A DNA stretch of 64,000 nt, from contig NZ_SJKB01000001.1 in NCBI RefSeq assembly GCF_004331465.1, forward strand, positions 806,001-870,000, in the 5' to 3' direction. The notes below the pieces were generated by a model. The model was not told where the DNA came from. It ran no database searches and worked only from the letters and a program-made list of their open reading frames with translations. This DNA is from Kribbella pittospori (GTDB taxonomy: Bacteria > Actinomycetota > Actinomycetes > Propionibacteriales > Kribbellaceae). The position numbers and the translations under genes are program-made. Position 1 is the first letter of the stretch; every line of letters starts with the position of its first letter. Of this stretch, positions 26,349-35,358 are shown in pieces.

Positions 26349-27310
26349 CCATCGGCATCGATGTCGGCGGAACGAAGATCGCAGCAGGCGTCGTCGACGC
26401 GGACGGCACGATCGGTGCCCGCGCGAATCGCGACACCCCGGCGGACTCGGTCGACGACACCGCGGCGGCGATCTGCGATGCCGCGGCCGAACTGATCGCC
26501 GCACACGACGTGGAGGCGGTCGGGATCGGTGCCGCGGGGTTCGTTTCCTCGGACCGGTCGACGGTGCTGTTCGCGCCGAACCTCGCCTGGCGGGACGAGC
26601 CGCTCGGGACCCGGGTCGCGGAGCAGTTGAAGATCCCGGTCGTGGTCGAGAACGACGCGAACGCGGCGGCCTGGGGCGAGTTCGCCTTCGGTGCCGCGAA
26701 GGACGTCGAGCACATGCTCTGCCTCACCATCGGCACCGGGATCGGCGGCGGGGTCGTCATCGGCGGCGAGTTGCTGCGCGGTGCCTATGGCGTGGCGGCC
26801 GAGCTCGGCCACATGCGCGTCGTACCGGGTGGGCATCGGTGTGGGTGTGGAGCGCGTGGATGCTTGGAGCAGTACGCGTCCGGGCGTGCGCTGGTCCGTG
26901 AGGGGCGCGCGCAGGCGGAGGCCGGTTCGCTGGCGGCGATGCAGATGCTGACCGAGTGCGGCATCTCCGACCCGGCCCAGCTGACCGGGCCGATGATCAC
27001 CGAGGCCGCCGCGGCCGGCGATCCGTGTGCGGTCGAACTGCTGGAGGACCTCGGCCGGTGGCTGGGCGAGGGCCTGGCGAGTCTCGCGACCATGTTCGAC
27101 CCGACCACGATCGTGATCGGGGGTGGCGTGAGCGCGGCGAAGGACCTGCTGATGAAGTCCGCCCAGGTCGCCTTCGAGCGGAACCTCCCGGCCAAGGCCA
27201 ACCGGCCGCACCCGTCGTTCGGGCTGGCCGAACTGGGCAACGACGCCGGCCTGATCGGCGCCGCCGACCTGGCCCGTCGCCCCGCCCCACCCGCGGAGAA
27301 AACCCGGTGA
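26339..27310 (+). CDS. glk: ROK-family glucokinase (first copy)
   Basis: A 323-residue cytoplasmic sugar kinase that phosphorylates glucose with ATP. It shows the phosphate loop GIDVGGTKIAAGVVD, the substrate segment VVENDANAAAWGE with catalytic Asp, and the ROK zinc motif HRCGCGARGCLEQYASG. Sequence and context (DUF5304-like gene upstream) match the actinobacterial GlkA group, which in Streptomyces also carries carbon catabolite repression (established there, inferred here). The ATG at 26339 overlaps the preceding gene by ten bases. A close paralogue follows at 27448. Confidence 0.94.
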   Translation: MGLTIGIDVGGTKIAAGVVDADGTIGARANRDTPADSVDDTAAAICDAAAELIAAHDVEAVGIGAAGFVSSDRSTVLFAPNLAWRDEPLGTRVAEQLKIPVVVENDANAAAWGEFAFGAAKDVEHMLCLTIGTGIGGGVVIGGELLRGAYGVAAELGHMRVVPGGHRCGCGARGCLEQYASGRALVREGRAQAEAGSLAAMQMLTECGISDPAQLTGPMITEAAAAGDPCAVELLEDLGRWLGEGLASLATMFDPTTIVIGGGVSAAKDLLMKSAQVAFERNLPAKANRPHPSFGLAELGNDAGLIGAADLARRPAPPAEKTR

Positions 27311-27336
27311 TCCGGACCACGCGGGATACTGGAGTC

Positions 27337-27406
27337 AGGTCGTGTCTGCTGGTCCCGCGCCTACTGCGCGGCACTCGCTACGGCGCGTGACCAGCAGACA
27401 CGACCT
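27337..27406. repeat. 18-bp inverted repeat with nested hairpin between glucokinases
   Basis: AGGTCGTGTCTGCTGGTC (27337-27354) and its exact reverse complement (27389-27406) flank a 34-base loop that itself holds CCGCGC/GCGCGG (27355-27360 and 27366-27371). A transcript would fold into a long stem with an inner hairpin. There is no U-run, so a classical intrinsic terminator is doubtful; attenuation, RNA processing or a small mobile palindromic element are alternatives. Confidence 0.8.
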
Positions 27407-27447
27407 AGTCCGGCGGGGGCTGGGGGTACGGCGAGGAGGGTCGGGCA

Positions 27448-28581
27448 GTGGCTCTGACGCAGGCTTTGACGATCGGGATCGACATCGGCGGGACCAAGGT
27501 CGCCGCCGGGGTCGTCGACCCGGAGGCCAACATCCTGGACCGGTTGCGGCGGGACACGCCGACGACCGATCCGAAGGAGACCGAGGACGCGATCGCGGAG
27601 ATCGTCCGCGACCTGGAGTCCCGGCACGACGTGATCGCGGTCGGCATCGGCGCCGCCGGGTTCGTCGACGGGACCCGGTCGTCGGTGCTGTTCGCACCGC
27701 ACCTGGCCTGGCGGCACGAGCCGCTGCGGGACGCGGTCGAGCGCAGGCTCGGGCTGCCGGTCGTGGTCGAGAACGACGCGAACGCCGCGGCCTGGTCGGA
27801 GTGGCGGTTCGGCGGCGGACAGGGTGAGAGCCATCTGGTCTGTGTCACGCTCGGCACCGGCATCGGCGGCGCGATCCTGAACGACGGTGCGCTGCAGCGC
27901 GGGAAGTTCGGCATCGCGGGCGAGTTCGGGCACATGCAGGTCGTGCCGGGCGGGCATCGGTGCGAGTGCGGCAACCGCGGCTGCTGGGAGCAGTACGCGT
28001 CCGGCAACGCGCTGACCCGGGAGGCGCGGGAGCTGGCGCTGTCGGGTTCGCCGGTGGCACACAACCTGCTGCGCGCGGCCGGTGGCGATCCGCGCAAGAT
28101 CAACGGCCCGATGGTGACAGAGCTGGCCAAGGACGGCGATCCGGTCGCGGTCGAGCTGCTCGAGGACGTCGGGCGGTGGCTCGGGATCGGGCTGGCCAAC
28201 CTGGCCGCCGCGCTGGATCCGGGCACGTTCGTGATCGGTGGCGGTGTGTCGGACGCGGGTGAGCTGCTGCTGGCGCCGGCCCGCGAGGCGTTCAAGCGGA
28301 CGCTGACCGGTCGCGGTTTCCGGCCGGAGGCGCGGATCGTGCGTGCCGTGCTTGGCCCGGAGGCCGGCCTGGTCGGTGCCGCCGACCTCGCCCGGGAAGA
28401 GGCGACCTGGTTGCGCCGGGTCCGGGTGAAGACGACCGCCGTGACTGCGAAGACAGCAGCGGCCCGGAGTCGCTCGACGCGGCTCGAACGGGCAGCACGC
28501 AAGTCGGCCGCCCGACGTACCGGAATGCGCGCCGACCCCGACCTCCAGCACGCCGACCTGAACGGCGACCCTGAAGCATGA
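27448..28581 (+). CDS. ROK-family glucokinase (second copy, basic C-terminal tail)
   Basis: A 377-residue ROK kinase clearly paralogous to the copy at 26339: the same GIDIGGTKVAAGVVD, VVENDANAAAWSE and HRCECGNRGCWEQYASG motifs. It starts at GTG 27448 with GAGGAGGG seven bases upstream. Beyond the usual ROK end (about residue 315) it has a 60-residue Arg/Lys/Ala-rich tail (LRRVRVKTTAVTAKTAAARS onward) that the first copy lacks; such tails can bind nucleic acid or a partner, or be simply disordered. The next gene overlaps its stop (ATGA). Sugar preference may differ from the first copy. Confidence 0.92.
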   Translation: MALTQALTIGIDIGGTKVAAGVVDPEANILDRLRRDTPTTDPKETEDAIAEIVRDLESRHDVIAVGIGAAGFVDGTRSSVLFAPHLAWRHEPLRDAVERRLGLPVVVENDANAAAWSEWRFGGGQGESHLVCVTLGTGIGGAILNDGALQRGKFGIAGEFGHMQVVPGGHRCECGNRGCWEQYASGNALTREARELALSGSPVAHNLLRAAGGDPRKINGPMVTELAKDGDPVAVELLEDVGRWLGIGLANLAAALDPGTFVIGGGVSDAGELLLAPAREAFKRTLTGRGFRPEARIVRAVLGPEAGLVGAADLAREEATWLRRVRVKTTAVTAKTAAARSRSTRLERAARKSAARRTGMRADPDLQHADLNGDPEA

Positions 28582-29294
28582 GCGAAGGCCCGCCTCTGCT
28601 GCGGGTGCTGTCGTACAACGTGCATCGGTGGGGTGACGACCGGGCTGCGCTCGCTCGGGTCGTGAAGGCATGTGCGCCGGACGTGATGCTGGTGCAGGAA
28701 GCGCCGACCTGGTGGGGGACCCGGCAGAAGCGGCGTGCGATGGCGGCGAGCTTCGGCATGCGGTACGTCGCCGCGTCGGCCCGGAACGCGATCCTGGTTG
28801 CCGACAGCACCGATCTGGTGGAACCGCTGCACTGGCGGATCTGGCGCCCGTTCGTACGGCGTCGCCTGAACCTGATCGCCACCCAACTCCCCGGCGGTGC
28901 CGTCGGCGGCCGCGTCACTCTCGGCTCCACCGACCTGGCCCTGATCGTCTGCCACCTCGGCCTGCACATCCGCGGCCGCCAGCACGAACTCGAACAGGTC
29001 CTGCGAGGCTGCCGCTCCTTCAACCTCCCGTACCTCCTCGCCGGCGACCTCAACGAAGAACCCGACGGCCCGGTCTGGAAACGACTCGCCACCGAAGGCC
29101 TCACCGACCTCGGCGCCGACGCCGGCCCTACGTACAGCTCCTCCAACCCCCACAAGCGCATCGACGGGGCTCACGCGAGTCCTACCCTCGCCGCCCGCAT
29201 CGTCCCGATCCCCGCCGTGGCTCGCCCCGACCTCCCTGCTGCCTCGGACCATCTCCCGATGCTGATCGAGCTCAGTTCGCCAGGAACCGGTTGA
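28578..29294 (+). CDS. Endonuclease/exonuclease/phosphatase (EEP) family protein
   Basis: A 238-residue EEP-fold enzyme: first strand RVLSYNVHRWGDD with metal-site Asn, LVQEAP with the metal-binding Glu, a CHLGLHIRGRQHEL segment, AGDLNEEPDG with the catalytic Asp/Asn pair and the final ASDHLPMLIEL with Asp-His. The fold serves nucleases, sphingomyelinases and lipid phosphatases, and the exact substrate cannot be read. No signal peptide is visible. It overlaps the second glucokinase stop by four bases. Its last 23 bases overlap the convergent winged-helix/hydrolase gene. Confidence 0.85.
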   Translation: MSEGPPLLRVLSYNVHRWGDDRAALARVVKACAPDVMLVQEAPTWWGTRQKRRAMAASFGMRYVAASARNAILVADSTDLVEPLHWRIWRPFVRRRLNLIATQLPGGAVGGRVTLGSTDLALIVCHLGLHIRGRQHELEQVLRGCRSFNLPYLLAGDLNEEPDGPVWKRLATEGLTDLGADAGPTYSSSNPHKRIDGAHASPTLAARIVPIPAVARPDLPAASDHLPMLIELSSPGTG

Positions 29295-30453
29295 CCTCGC
29301 TCACCAGCACCGGCCAGGCGGCTTCGTGCTCGGTGATGATGTGGTTGCCGCTGTCCAGGAACACCAGCCGGCTCCCCGGGATGAGCTTGGCCAGTTCGTG
29401 CGCCTGCGACTCGGGCACCCGGATGTCACGCCGTGCATGCACGATCAGGGTCGGACAGCGAACGCTCGGCGCGACGGCCGAGACATCGATGTGTGCGAAC
29501 GCGTCCAGGAACCGTACGACGTTCGCCACCGACGTGGTCGCCCGCTGCAGCTCGTTGAACGCGTCCCACGTCTCCCGCGGCGCGTCCGGCAGGAACTGAC
29601 TGGCGAACACCTGCCGGAACGCCGCATCGTCACGTCGCCAACTCACTCGTCCCAGCGCCAGGTCGAGGGACGCCTCCTGCCGCTCCTCATCGGACGTCGC
29701 ACGGGCGAGGCGGCCGCGCGAGTAGGCACCGACCAGAACGAGCCGACTGACCCGGTCCGGGTGCCGTACGGCGTACTCGATCGCCACCGCGCCGCCCTGC
29801 GAGACACCGAGCAAGGGGAACCGGTCCACGCCCGCGGAGTCGGCCACCAGCTCGAGATCCTCGACCCACGCGTCGAGACCGAACTCGGACACGTCCCAGT
29901 CCGACAGTCCGCAGCCGCGTTCGTCGTACCGGACCAGGTAGTGGGCACCGGCGAGCCACTGGATCCAGTGCCGCCAGATGACGCTGCTCCATTCGTGGTC
30001 CAGGTGCGTGAGCCAGTTCGCGGCCTTCACCAGAGGAGGGCCCTCGCCACAGACCGCGAAGGCGAGCCGCGCGCCGTCGGGGGAGTCGCAGTAGTGGATC
30101 TCCTGGACCATCCGCGTCCCCGGAGTCGCCGGCAGGGCCGGATCGCCCATCACCTCGACCGCGGCGACGAAGCGGTAGCCGACCCCGTGCACCGTCGCGA
30201 TCACTTCCTGCCGGTGTCCGTCGTCGCCGACCGCGCGGCGCGCGTCCTTCAGCCGGCTGGTCAACGCGGACTCACTGACGAAGCGGTTCCCCCAGACCGC
30301 GTCGAGAAGCTCGACCTTGGGTACGACGCGGTCCCGGTGCTCGATCAGGTGGACCAGGACCCCGAACACCTGGCGCTCGACGCGCACCTGATCGCCGCCC
30401 CGCCGGAGCATGAAACCGCGGGGATCCACTTCGCAGTCGCGGAAGCGATACAT
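29272..30453 (-). CDS. Winged-helix DNA-binding / alpha-beta hydrolase fusion
   Basis: The 393-residue product joins two domains. Residues 1-100 are an OmpR/CadC-type winged helix (RFRDCEVDPRGFML, PKVELLDAVWGNRFVSESAL, VIATVHGVGYRF). Residues about 118-393 are an alpha/beta hydrolase with nucleophile Ser218 (LGVSQGG), Asp343 (ARRDIRVPE) and His371 (SGNHIITEHE), so the catalytic triad is intact. There is no membrane segment. The ATG at 30453 has GGAGGGG upstream. The likely idea is a one-component regulator whose ligand domain is a hydrolase, controlling the divergent FAD monooxygenase; whether it turns over its ligand is unknown. Similar fusions exist in databases (recalled), but are poorly characterised. 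Confidence 0.85.
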   Translation of the reverse strand: MYRFRDCEVDPRGFMLRRGGDQVRVERQVFGVLVHLIEHRDRVVPKVELLDAVWGNRFVSESALTSRLKDARRAVGDDGHRQEVIATVHGVGYRFVAAVEVMGDPALPATPGTRMVQEIHYCDSPDGARLAFAVCGEGPPLVKAANWLTHLDHEWSSVIWRHWIQWLAGAHYLVRYDERGCGLSDWDVSEFGLDAWVEDLELVADSAGVDRFPLLGVSQGGAVAIEYAVRHPDRVSRLVLVGAYSRGRLARATSDEERQEASLDLALGRVSWRRDDAAFRQVFASQFLPDAPRETWDAFNELQRATTSVANVVRFLDAFAHIDVSAVAPSVRCPTLIVHARRDIRVPESQAHELAKLIPGSRLVFLDSGNHIITEHEAAWPVLVSEVNRFLAN

Positions 30454-30509
30454 GGTCGAGCCCCTCCGATCGAGTCTGCCACGATCCGGCCGCGGCGTGG
30501 ACCGCAGTG

Positions 30510-30532
30510 GATCTCGGGATCTCTGCAGATCT
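30510..30532. promoter_or_regulatory. GATCT repeat cluster in the divergent spacer
   Basis: Within the 173-base gap between the fusion regulator and the FAD enzyme, GATCT occurs three times (30510-30514, 30518-30522, 30528-30532 as AGATCT context). The last two form the dyad GATCT-CTGC-AGATC at 30518-30531. It is the only obvious repeat in the gap and a candidate binding site for the winged-helix protein. Confidence 0.4.
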
Positions 30533-30626
30533 TCTTCAGGACTTGCGGGCGCGTGGGTTGGGACCGTGATCCGACGGGTGGCGGCTAGGGGTGGCCGCCC
30601 CCGTTCCATCCAAGGGGGAGTTCACC

Positions 30627-32033
30627 ATGAACGACGACCGACTGGGCCACGCTGTGGTCATCGGCGGCAGTATGGCCGGCATCCTGACCGCACGGGTGCT
30701 GAGCGACCGATTCGACCAGGTCACCATCATCGAGCGGGACCGGCTGCCCGACGGCCCGGAGGTTCGCAAGGGGGTGCCACAGACGCGCCATCTGCACGCG
30801 TTCTGGGCCGGCGGGATGGAGGTCGTCGAGCGCCTGTTGCCCGGCGTCGGGAACGACCTGATCGCCGCGGGTGCGGTGCCGCTGGGCTTGCCGACGGAGA
30901 TGGCCTGGCTGACGCCCTCGGGTCGATGGAGCCAGGCGTTCCCGGCGAGCCAGCGGATCGTTTCGTCGACCCGTGCACTGCTCGAGTGGACCGTACGCAG
31001 CCACGTCGAGAAGCTGACCAACCTCCGCTTCTTCACCGAGCACGAGGTCACGGGCCTGAACGTTCGGCCGCCGGGCGAGCTGGCCGGGCTGAGGCTGCGC
31101 GATCGCCGATCGGGGGCCACCGCCGAGCTGCCCGCCGATCTGGTCGTCGATGCGAGCGGCCGCGGCTCGAGGCTTCCCGAGTGGCTGGAGGACGCCGGCT
31201 TCGCGGCTCCGGAGGAGAGCACCATCGACTCGTTCCTCGGCTACGCGACCAGGATGTTCGAGATCCCTGCTGGGTTCAGCGCTCGCTGGAACGCGGTCTA
31301 TCTCCAGCCCGCTCCGCCGGTCCATTCGCGCGGCGGGATCATGTTCCCGATCGAGGGGAACCGCTGGGTGCTGACGCTGATCGGAGGCGGTGGGGACTAC
31401 CCGCCGACCGACGAGCAGGGGTTCCGCGACTTCGCGGCGAGCCTGCGCAGCTCGCTGCTGTCCGAGGTCATCGAGGTCGCCGAGCCGGCCTCGCCGATCT
31501 GGGGTTACCGCCGTACGTCGAATCGCCGGCGCCACTACGAGAAGCTGGCGATGCCTGGGCGCCTGCTCGTGATCGGCGACAGTCTGTGCGCCTTCAACCC
31601 GTCGTACGGGCAGGGGATGACGGTCGCGGCGAAGGAGGCGGAGCTGCTGACGGGAATCCTGGAGGATTGCCGCTCATCGGCGGACCTGCCTCGTGCCCTC
31701 GAGGGCGCTCAGGCTGTGATCGCCACGCGGGTCAAGGGGTCATGGATGCTGGCGACCGGTTCGGACCTGCGGTACCCGACGACCGTCGGCGCGACCCAGA
31801 CCCGGATGGACAAGGTCGTCAACAAGTACCTCGACCGTGTCCTGGCGGCGGTTCCTGTCGACCCCACCGTGAGTGCCGCGTTCCTGCGCGTGCTCAACCT
31901 GATCGACGAGCCGCAAGCCCTGTTCTCGCCACGGCTGATGCCACGCGTGCTGAGGACCCGGCGCCGGCTGCCCGCCGTCCCGAAGGATTTCGTCGTCGAC
32001 CGAGAGTTGTCGAGCACCGAGCGCCGCCCGTAG
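30627..32033 (+). CDS. FAD-dependent monooxygenase/oxidoreductase
   Basis: A 468-residue flavoprotein of the aromatic-hydroxylase-like (PHBH-type) group. The N-terminus [20 protein letters not shown] is the dinucleotide-binding fold, [17 protein letters not shown] is the second FAD segment, and [20 protein letters not shown] is the classical GD...P...G motif contacting the flavin ribityl chain. ATG 30627 has AAGGGGGAG six bases upstream. Enzymes of this type insert oxygen into aromatic or polyketide substrates using NAD(P)H. It is divergent from the winged-helix/hydrolase fusion, suggesting ligand-controlled expression; no biosynthetic neighbours identify the substrate. Confidence 0.87.
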   Translation: MNDDRLGHAVVIGGSMAGILTARVLSDRFDQVTIIERDRLPDGPEVRKGVPQTRHLHAFWAGGMEVVERLLPGVGNDLIAAGAVPLGLPTEMAWLTPSGRWSQAFPASQRIVSSTRALLEWTVRSHVEKLTNLRFFTEHEVTGLNVRPPGELAGLRLRDRRSGATAELPADLVVDASGRGSRLPEWLEDAGFAAPEESTIDSFLGYATRMFEIPAGFSARWNAVYLQPAPPVHSRGGIMFPIEGNRWVLTLIGGGGDYPPTDEQGFRDFAASLRSSLLSEVIEVAEPASPIWGYRRTSNRRRHYEKLAMPGRLLVIGDSLCAFNPSYGQGMTVAAKEAELLTGILEDCRSSADLPRALEGAQAVIATRVKGSWMLATGSDLRYPTTVGATQTRMDKVVNKYLDRVLAAVPVDPTVSAAFLRVLNLIDEPQALFSPRLMPRVLRTRRRLPAVPKDFVVDRELSSTERRP

Positions 32034-32077
32034 CCGCCGCTCCTGGGTGGGTCTCGATGGGGGTGGCGGGTTAGACA

Positions 32078-32083
32078 TAGGAT
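32078..32083 (+). promoter_or_regulatory. Candidate -10 box of the GH95 gene
   Basis: TAGGAT ends eight bases before the ATG at 32092, which would give a leader of about two bases. The same bases could instead be read as a weak AGGA ribosome site. Confidence 0.4.
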
Positions 32084-32091
32084 CTCTGCTC

Positions 32092-34410
32092 ATGCGTACC
32101 TCGGTGAGCTCCCTGTACTACGACCGCCCGGCAGGCACCTGGCTCGAGGCCCTCCCGCTCGGCAACGGCCGGATCGGAGCCATGTGCTTCGGCGGTGTCG
32201 GCTCGGACCGGATCGGCCTGAACGACGAGACGCTCTGGTCGGGGAGCCCCGAGACGCAGCGGATGCTGTCGACACCGCTCGGCGACACCGGAGCCCAAGC
32301 AGTGCAGGCGGTCCGGGACGCGCTGGCGGCCGGCGACATCCGTCGCGCCGAGGAGTTGGCGGGCGGCTTCCAGGCCGGCCACTCGCAGGCCTACCTGCCG
32401 CTCGGTGACCTGCTGCTGGAGTACACGACCTCGGGCGACGTCACGCAGTACCGCAGAGAGCTCGACCTGGATACGGCGACCGCCACGGCTGCGTATGAGG
32501 TCGGAGGTCTCGCGGTCCGGCAGCAGGTCTTCGTGAGCGAGCCGGCCGGTGCGCTCGTACTCCGGCTCACCGCGTCCCAACCGATCGGACTCGTCGCCCG
32601 CCTCACGTCACAGCTGCATTCCCGCGCTCATCGGACCGACGACGGCATCGGCCTCCTGCTCCAGGCCCCGGCGAACGTCGCCCCGCCGCACCGCGACGTA
32701 CCCGATGCCGTCCACTACTCCGACGGCCCCGACCGCGGCATGGCGGCGGCCATCTCGCTCCGGGCCACGACCGACGGCGAGATCCGCGTCGACGACGCGG
32801 GCCTGACCATCGAGAACGCCACCGATCTCACCCTCGTCCTGTCGACAGCCACCGGGTACGACGGCCCGTCGACGCCACCGACCCGATCCGCCGAGGACTG
32901 CTTCGCCCAGGCCGACGAGAAGGTGCGCGCTGCACTCACCCACGGGTACGACGACCTCCACGCCGAGCACCTGAAGGACCACCAGGCACTGTTCCGCCGC
33001 TCCTCGCTCGAACTGCCGGGCAACGACACCGCCGACCTGCCGACCGACGTACGGCTGCGGAACGGTGACGACCCCGCGCTCGCCGCGCTGGTCTTCAACT
33101 ACGGCCGCTATCTGATGATCGCGAGCTCCCGCCCCGGCGGCCTGCCGACCAATCTGCAAGGTATCTGGAACGACATCCTCCAGCCGCCGTGGAGCTCGAA
33201 CTACACGGTCAACATCAACACCGAGATGAACTACTGGCCCGCCGAGACGACCAACCTCGCCGAGTGCCACGAGCCGCTGCTGACCTATGTCGAGCACCTG
33301 GCCGAGGCCGGTCGTCGTACGGCGCAGGAGCGGTACGGCTGCGGCGGTTGGACCGCGCACCACAACGCCGACGCGTGGTGCTGGACGATCCCGGTCGACG
33401 GCAATCCGAAGTGGTCCAACTGGCCGATGGCGGGTGCCTGGCTGGTCCGTCATCTGTGGGACCACTACGCGTTCTCGGCTGATCGTGAGTTCCTGGGCCG
33501 CGCCTGGCCGGTACTGCGGGGTGCGGCGGAGTTCTGCCTGGACTGGCTGACCGAGTTGCCCGACGGCAGTCTGGGTACGTCACCGTCCACGTCACCGGAG
33601 AACGACTACGTCGCGCGGGATGGTGCGCCGGCGTCGGTGACTGTGTCGGCGACGATGGACCTCGCGCTGATCGCCGACCTGTTCGATCGGTGCGTGATGA
33701 CCGCCGACGTCCTCGAGATGACCGACCCATTGGTCGAGCGGTTCGCCACGGCGCGCAAGCGGATCCCCGAGCCGTCGATCGGTAGCCGGGGGCAACTACA
33801 AGAGTGGGCCGCCGACCTGACCGAGGATGATCCGCACCACCGGCACACCTCGCACCTGATCGGCGTACACCCCGGCGACTCGATCACCCCCGACCGCACT
33901 CCGGCGCTGGCGGCCGCTGCGGCTCGTACGCTCGACCTCCGCGGTGACCTCGCGACCGGTTGGTCGCTGGCCTGGAAGATCAACCTCAGGGCACGACTGC
34001 GCGATCCGGCTGCGGCACACCGGTTCGTGCGCGCGTTCCTGACTCCTGCCGACGACACCGAGACGGACTACGTCGGCAGCGGCGCGGGTGTGTACCCGAA
34101 CCTGCTCTGCGCCCACCCGCCGTTCCAGATCGACGGCAACTTCGGCGCGACCGCGGGCATCGCGGAGATGCTCCTACAGAGCCACACCGACGAGATCGAG
34201 ATCCTGCCGGCCCTACCGACTGAATGGCCGACAGGCCAGGTCACTGGCCTGCGCGCCCGCGGCGGCGTGACCGTCGACATCACCTGGTCACCCGACGGTT
34301 CCGCGGCCGTCTTCACCGCGGACCGCGACCAGCAACGCACCATCCGCCACGGCAACACCCGCACCCCGGTCACGCTCGCAGCCGGAGTCGCCCACCGACT
34401 GCACCTTTAG
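32092..34410 (+). CDS. GH95 alpha-L-fucosidase (or alpha-L-galactosidase)
   Basis: A 772-residue glycoside hydrolase family 95 enzyme. The N-terminal beta domain begins [20 protein letters not shown] and holds LNDETLWSG. The (alpha/alpha)6 barrel has [16 protein letters not shown] (about residue 370; the two Asn match the water-activating pair described for Bifidobacterium AfcA), SPSTSPEND (about 500; general acid Glu) and [12 protein letters not shown] (about 681; Asp). These residues indicate an intact inverting enzyme. No signal peptide is present, so it acts on imported oligosaccharides. It stands alone and ends before a strong palindromic terminator. Confidence 0.93.
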   Translation: MRTSVSSLYYDRPAGTWLEALPLGNGRIGAMCFGGVGSDRIGLNDETLWSGSPETQRMLSTPLGDTGAQAVQAVRDALAAGDIRRAEELAGGFQAGHSQAYLPLGDLLLEYTTSGDVTQYRRELDLDTATATAAYEVGGLAVRQQVFVSEPAGALVLRLTASQPIGLVARLTSQLHSRAHRTDDGIGLLLQAPANVAPPHRDVPDAVHYSDGPDRGMAAAISLRATTDGEIRVDDAGLTIENATDLTLVLSTATGYDGPSTPPTRSAEDCFAQADEKVRAALTHGYDDLHAEHLKDHQALFRRSSLELPGNDTADLPTDVRLRNGDDPALAALVFNYGRYLMIASSRPGGLPTNLQGIWNDILQPPWSSNYTVNINTEMNYWPAETTNLAECHEPLLTYVEHLAEAGRRTAQERYGCGGWTAHHNADAWCWTIPVDGNPKWSNWPMAGAWLVRHLWDHYAFSADREFLGRAWPVLRGAAEFCLDWLTELPDGSLGTSPSTSPENDYVARDGAPASVTVSATMDLALIADLFDRCVMTADVLEMTDPLVERFATARKRIPEPSIGSRGQLQEWAADLTEDDPHHRHTSHLIGVHPGDSITPDRTPALAAAAARTLDLRGDLATGWSLAWKINLRARLRDPAAAHRFVRAFLTPADDTETDYVGSGAGVYPNLLCAHPPFQIDGNFGATAGIAEMLLQSHTDEIEILPALPTEWPTGQVTGLRARGGVTVDITWSPDGSAAVFTADRDQQRTIRHGNTRTPVTLAAGVAHRLHL

Positions 34411-34430
34411 CCGCCGCACCCGCGCTGTCC

Positions 34431-34465
34431 GGAACTTTTTCGCCGCCAGGCGGCGAAAAAGTTCC
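34431..34465. terminator. Bidirectional intrinsic terminator
   Basis: A perfect 17-base inverted repeat around a single A (GGAACTTTTTCGCCGCC, A, then its exact complement) with GC-rich inner stem and internal T/A runs. It lies between the ends of the GH95 gene (34410) and the convergent enoyl-CoA hydratase gene (34548), so it can serve both. Confidence 0.88.
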
Positions 34466-34547
34466 GCAAACCAGTGCAGGCGCGGATCTGCAGCCGGCCG
34501 GGGCAGCGGGGTCGGTGGGGTGGCCGGGGGCAGCGGATCGGCCGGGG

Positions 34548-35297
34548 TTAGCTCTTCTTGCGGTTCAGGAAGGCGAGCATGGCTTCCTGGGCGGCGGAGG
34601 AGCCGAACAGGCTGGCCGACAGGTCGGCGAGGTCCTTGCCGCGGGCATCGATGTCGGCGAGGAGTTCGCGGTTGAGCAGCTTCTTGGTCTCACGCAGGCC
34701 CTGAGGCGCGCCCTTCAGCAGCGACTCCACGACCGAGTCGACCGCGGTGTCGAGGTCGTCGTCCGGGACTGCGACTGTGACCAGACCAAGCCGCGCGGCC
34801 TCGGCGCCGTCGAAGCTGTTGCCGGTGAGGAAGGTGTACGCCGCCGCACGGTCGGTCAGCCGGGGGAGCACGGTGAGCGAGATCGTCGCCGCTGCGAGTC
34901 CCAGCCTGACCTCGGTGAGCGCGAACGTCGTACTCGCGCCGGCGACACTGATGTCGGCGGCGGCCACGATGCCGATCCCACCAGCCCGCACCGGACCCGC
35001 GACTCGCGCGACCACCGGCTTCGGGTTGGCAACGATCGCTCGCTGGACGTCGACCATCCGCTGCGCGCCGACACCCATGCCTACGGTGGTCGCCTCGGAC
35101 AGGTCGGCCCCTGAGCAGAACACATCCAGCGCCGACCGGATCACGATCACCCGGACCTCGTCGTCCGCGCCCGCGCCGTCCAGCCGCTCCAGCAGTTCAC
35201 CGGTGAACTGCTGAGAGAGGGCGTTCTTGTTGTGCGGCGAGTCGAGCGTGATGGTCGCCACGGCGTCGGCCACGGTCAGGTGCACGAGTTCCGTCAT
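34548..35297 (-). CDS. Enoyl-CoA hydratase/isomerase family protein
   Basis: A 249-residue crotonase-fold protein: TITLDSPHNKNALSQQFTGE at the start, the oxyanion-hole segment FCSGADLSEA, then GPVRAGGIGIVAAADISVAG and FALTEVRLGLAAATIS. In active hydratases a Glu sits in the A-x-GGG-E position; here the second segment reads RAGGIGIV, with no Glu at the usual first site, while the second Glu position (TEVRLGL) is kept. Activity may therefore be isomerase-, hydrolase- or decarboxylase-like instead. ATG 35297 (MTELVHLTVADA) is preferred over a start five codons earlier. Fatty-acid or side-chain catabolism is likely. Confidence 0.85.
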   Translation of the reverse strand: MTELVHLTVADAVATITLDSPHNKNALSQQFTGELLERLDGAGADDEVRVIVIRSALDVFCSGADLSEATTVGMGVGAQRMVDVQRAIVANPKPVVARVAGPVRAGGIGIVAAADISVAGASTTFALTEVRLGLAAATISLTVLPRLTDRAAAYTFLTGNSFDGAEAARLGLVTVAVPDDDLDTAVDSVVESLLKGAPQGLRETKKLLNRELLADIDARGKDLADLSASLFGSSAAQEAMLAFLNRKKS

Positions 35298-35358
35298 GGA
35301 GACATCCAACACCCGCCCGGCCCTCGGCGGCTGTAATCAGCCGCACAAGCCGGTCAGG

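Noticed and set aside
30410..32074. 554-codon plus-strand frame overlapping the FAD enzyme
   Set aside because: Alternative frame of the flavoprotein gene; the true frame has clear FAD motifs.
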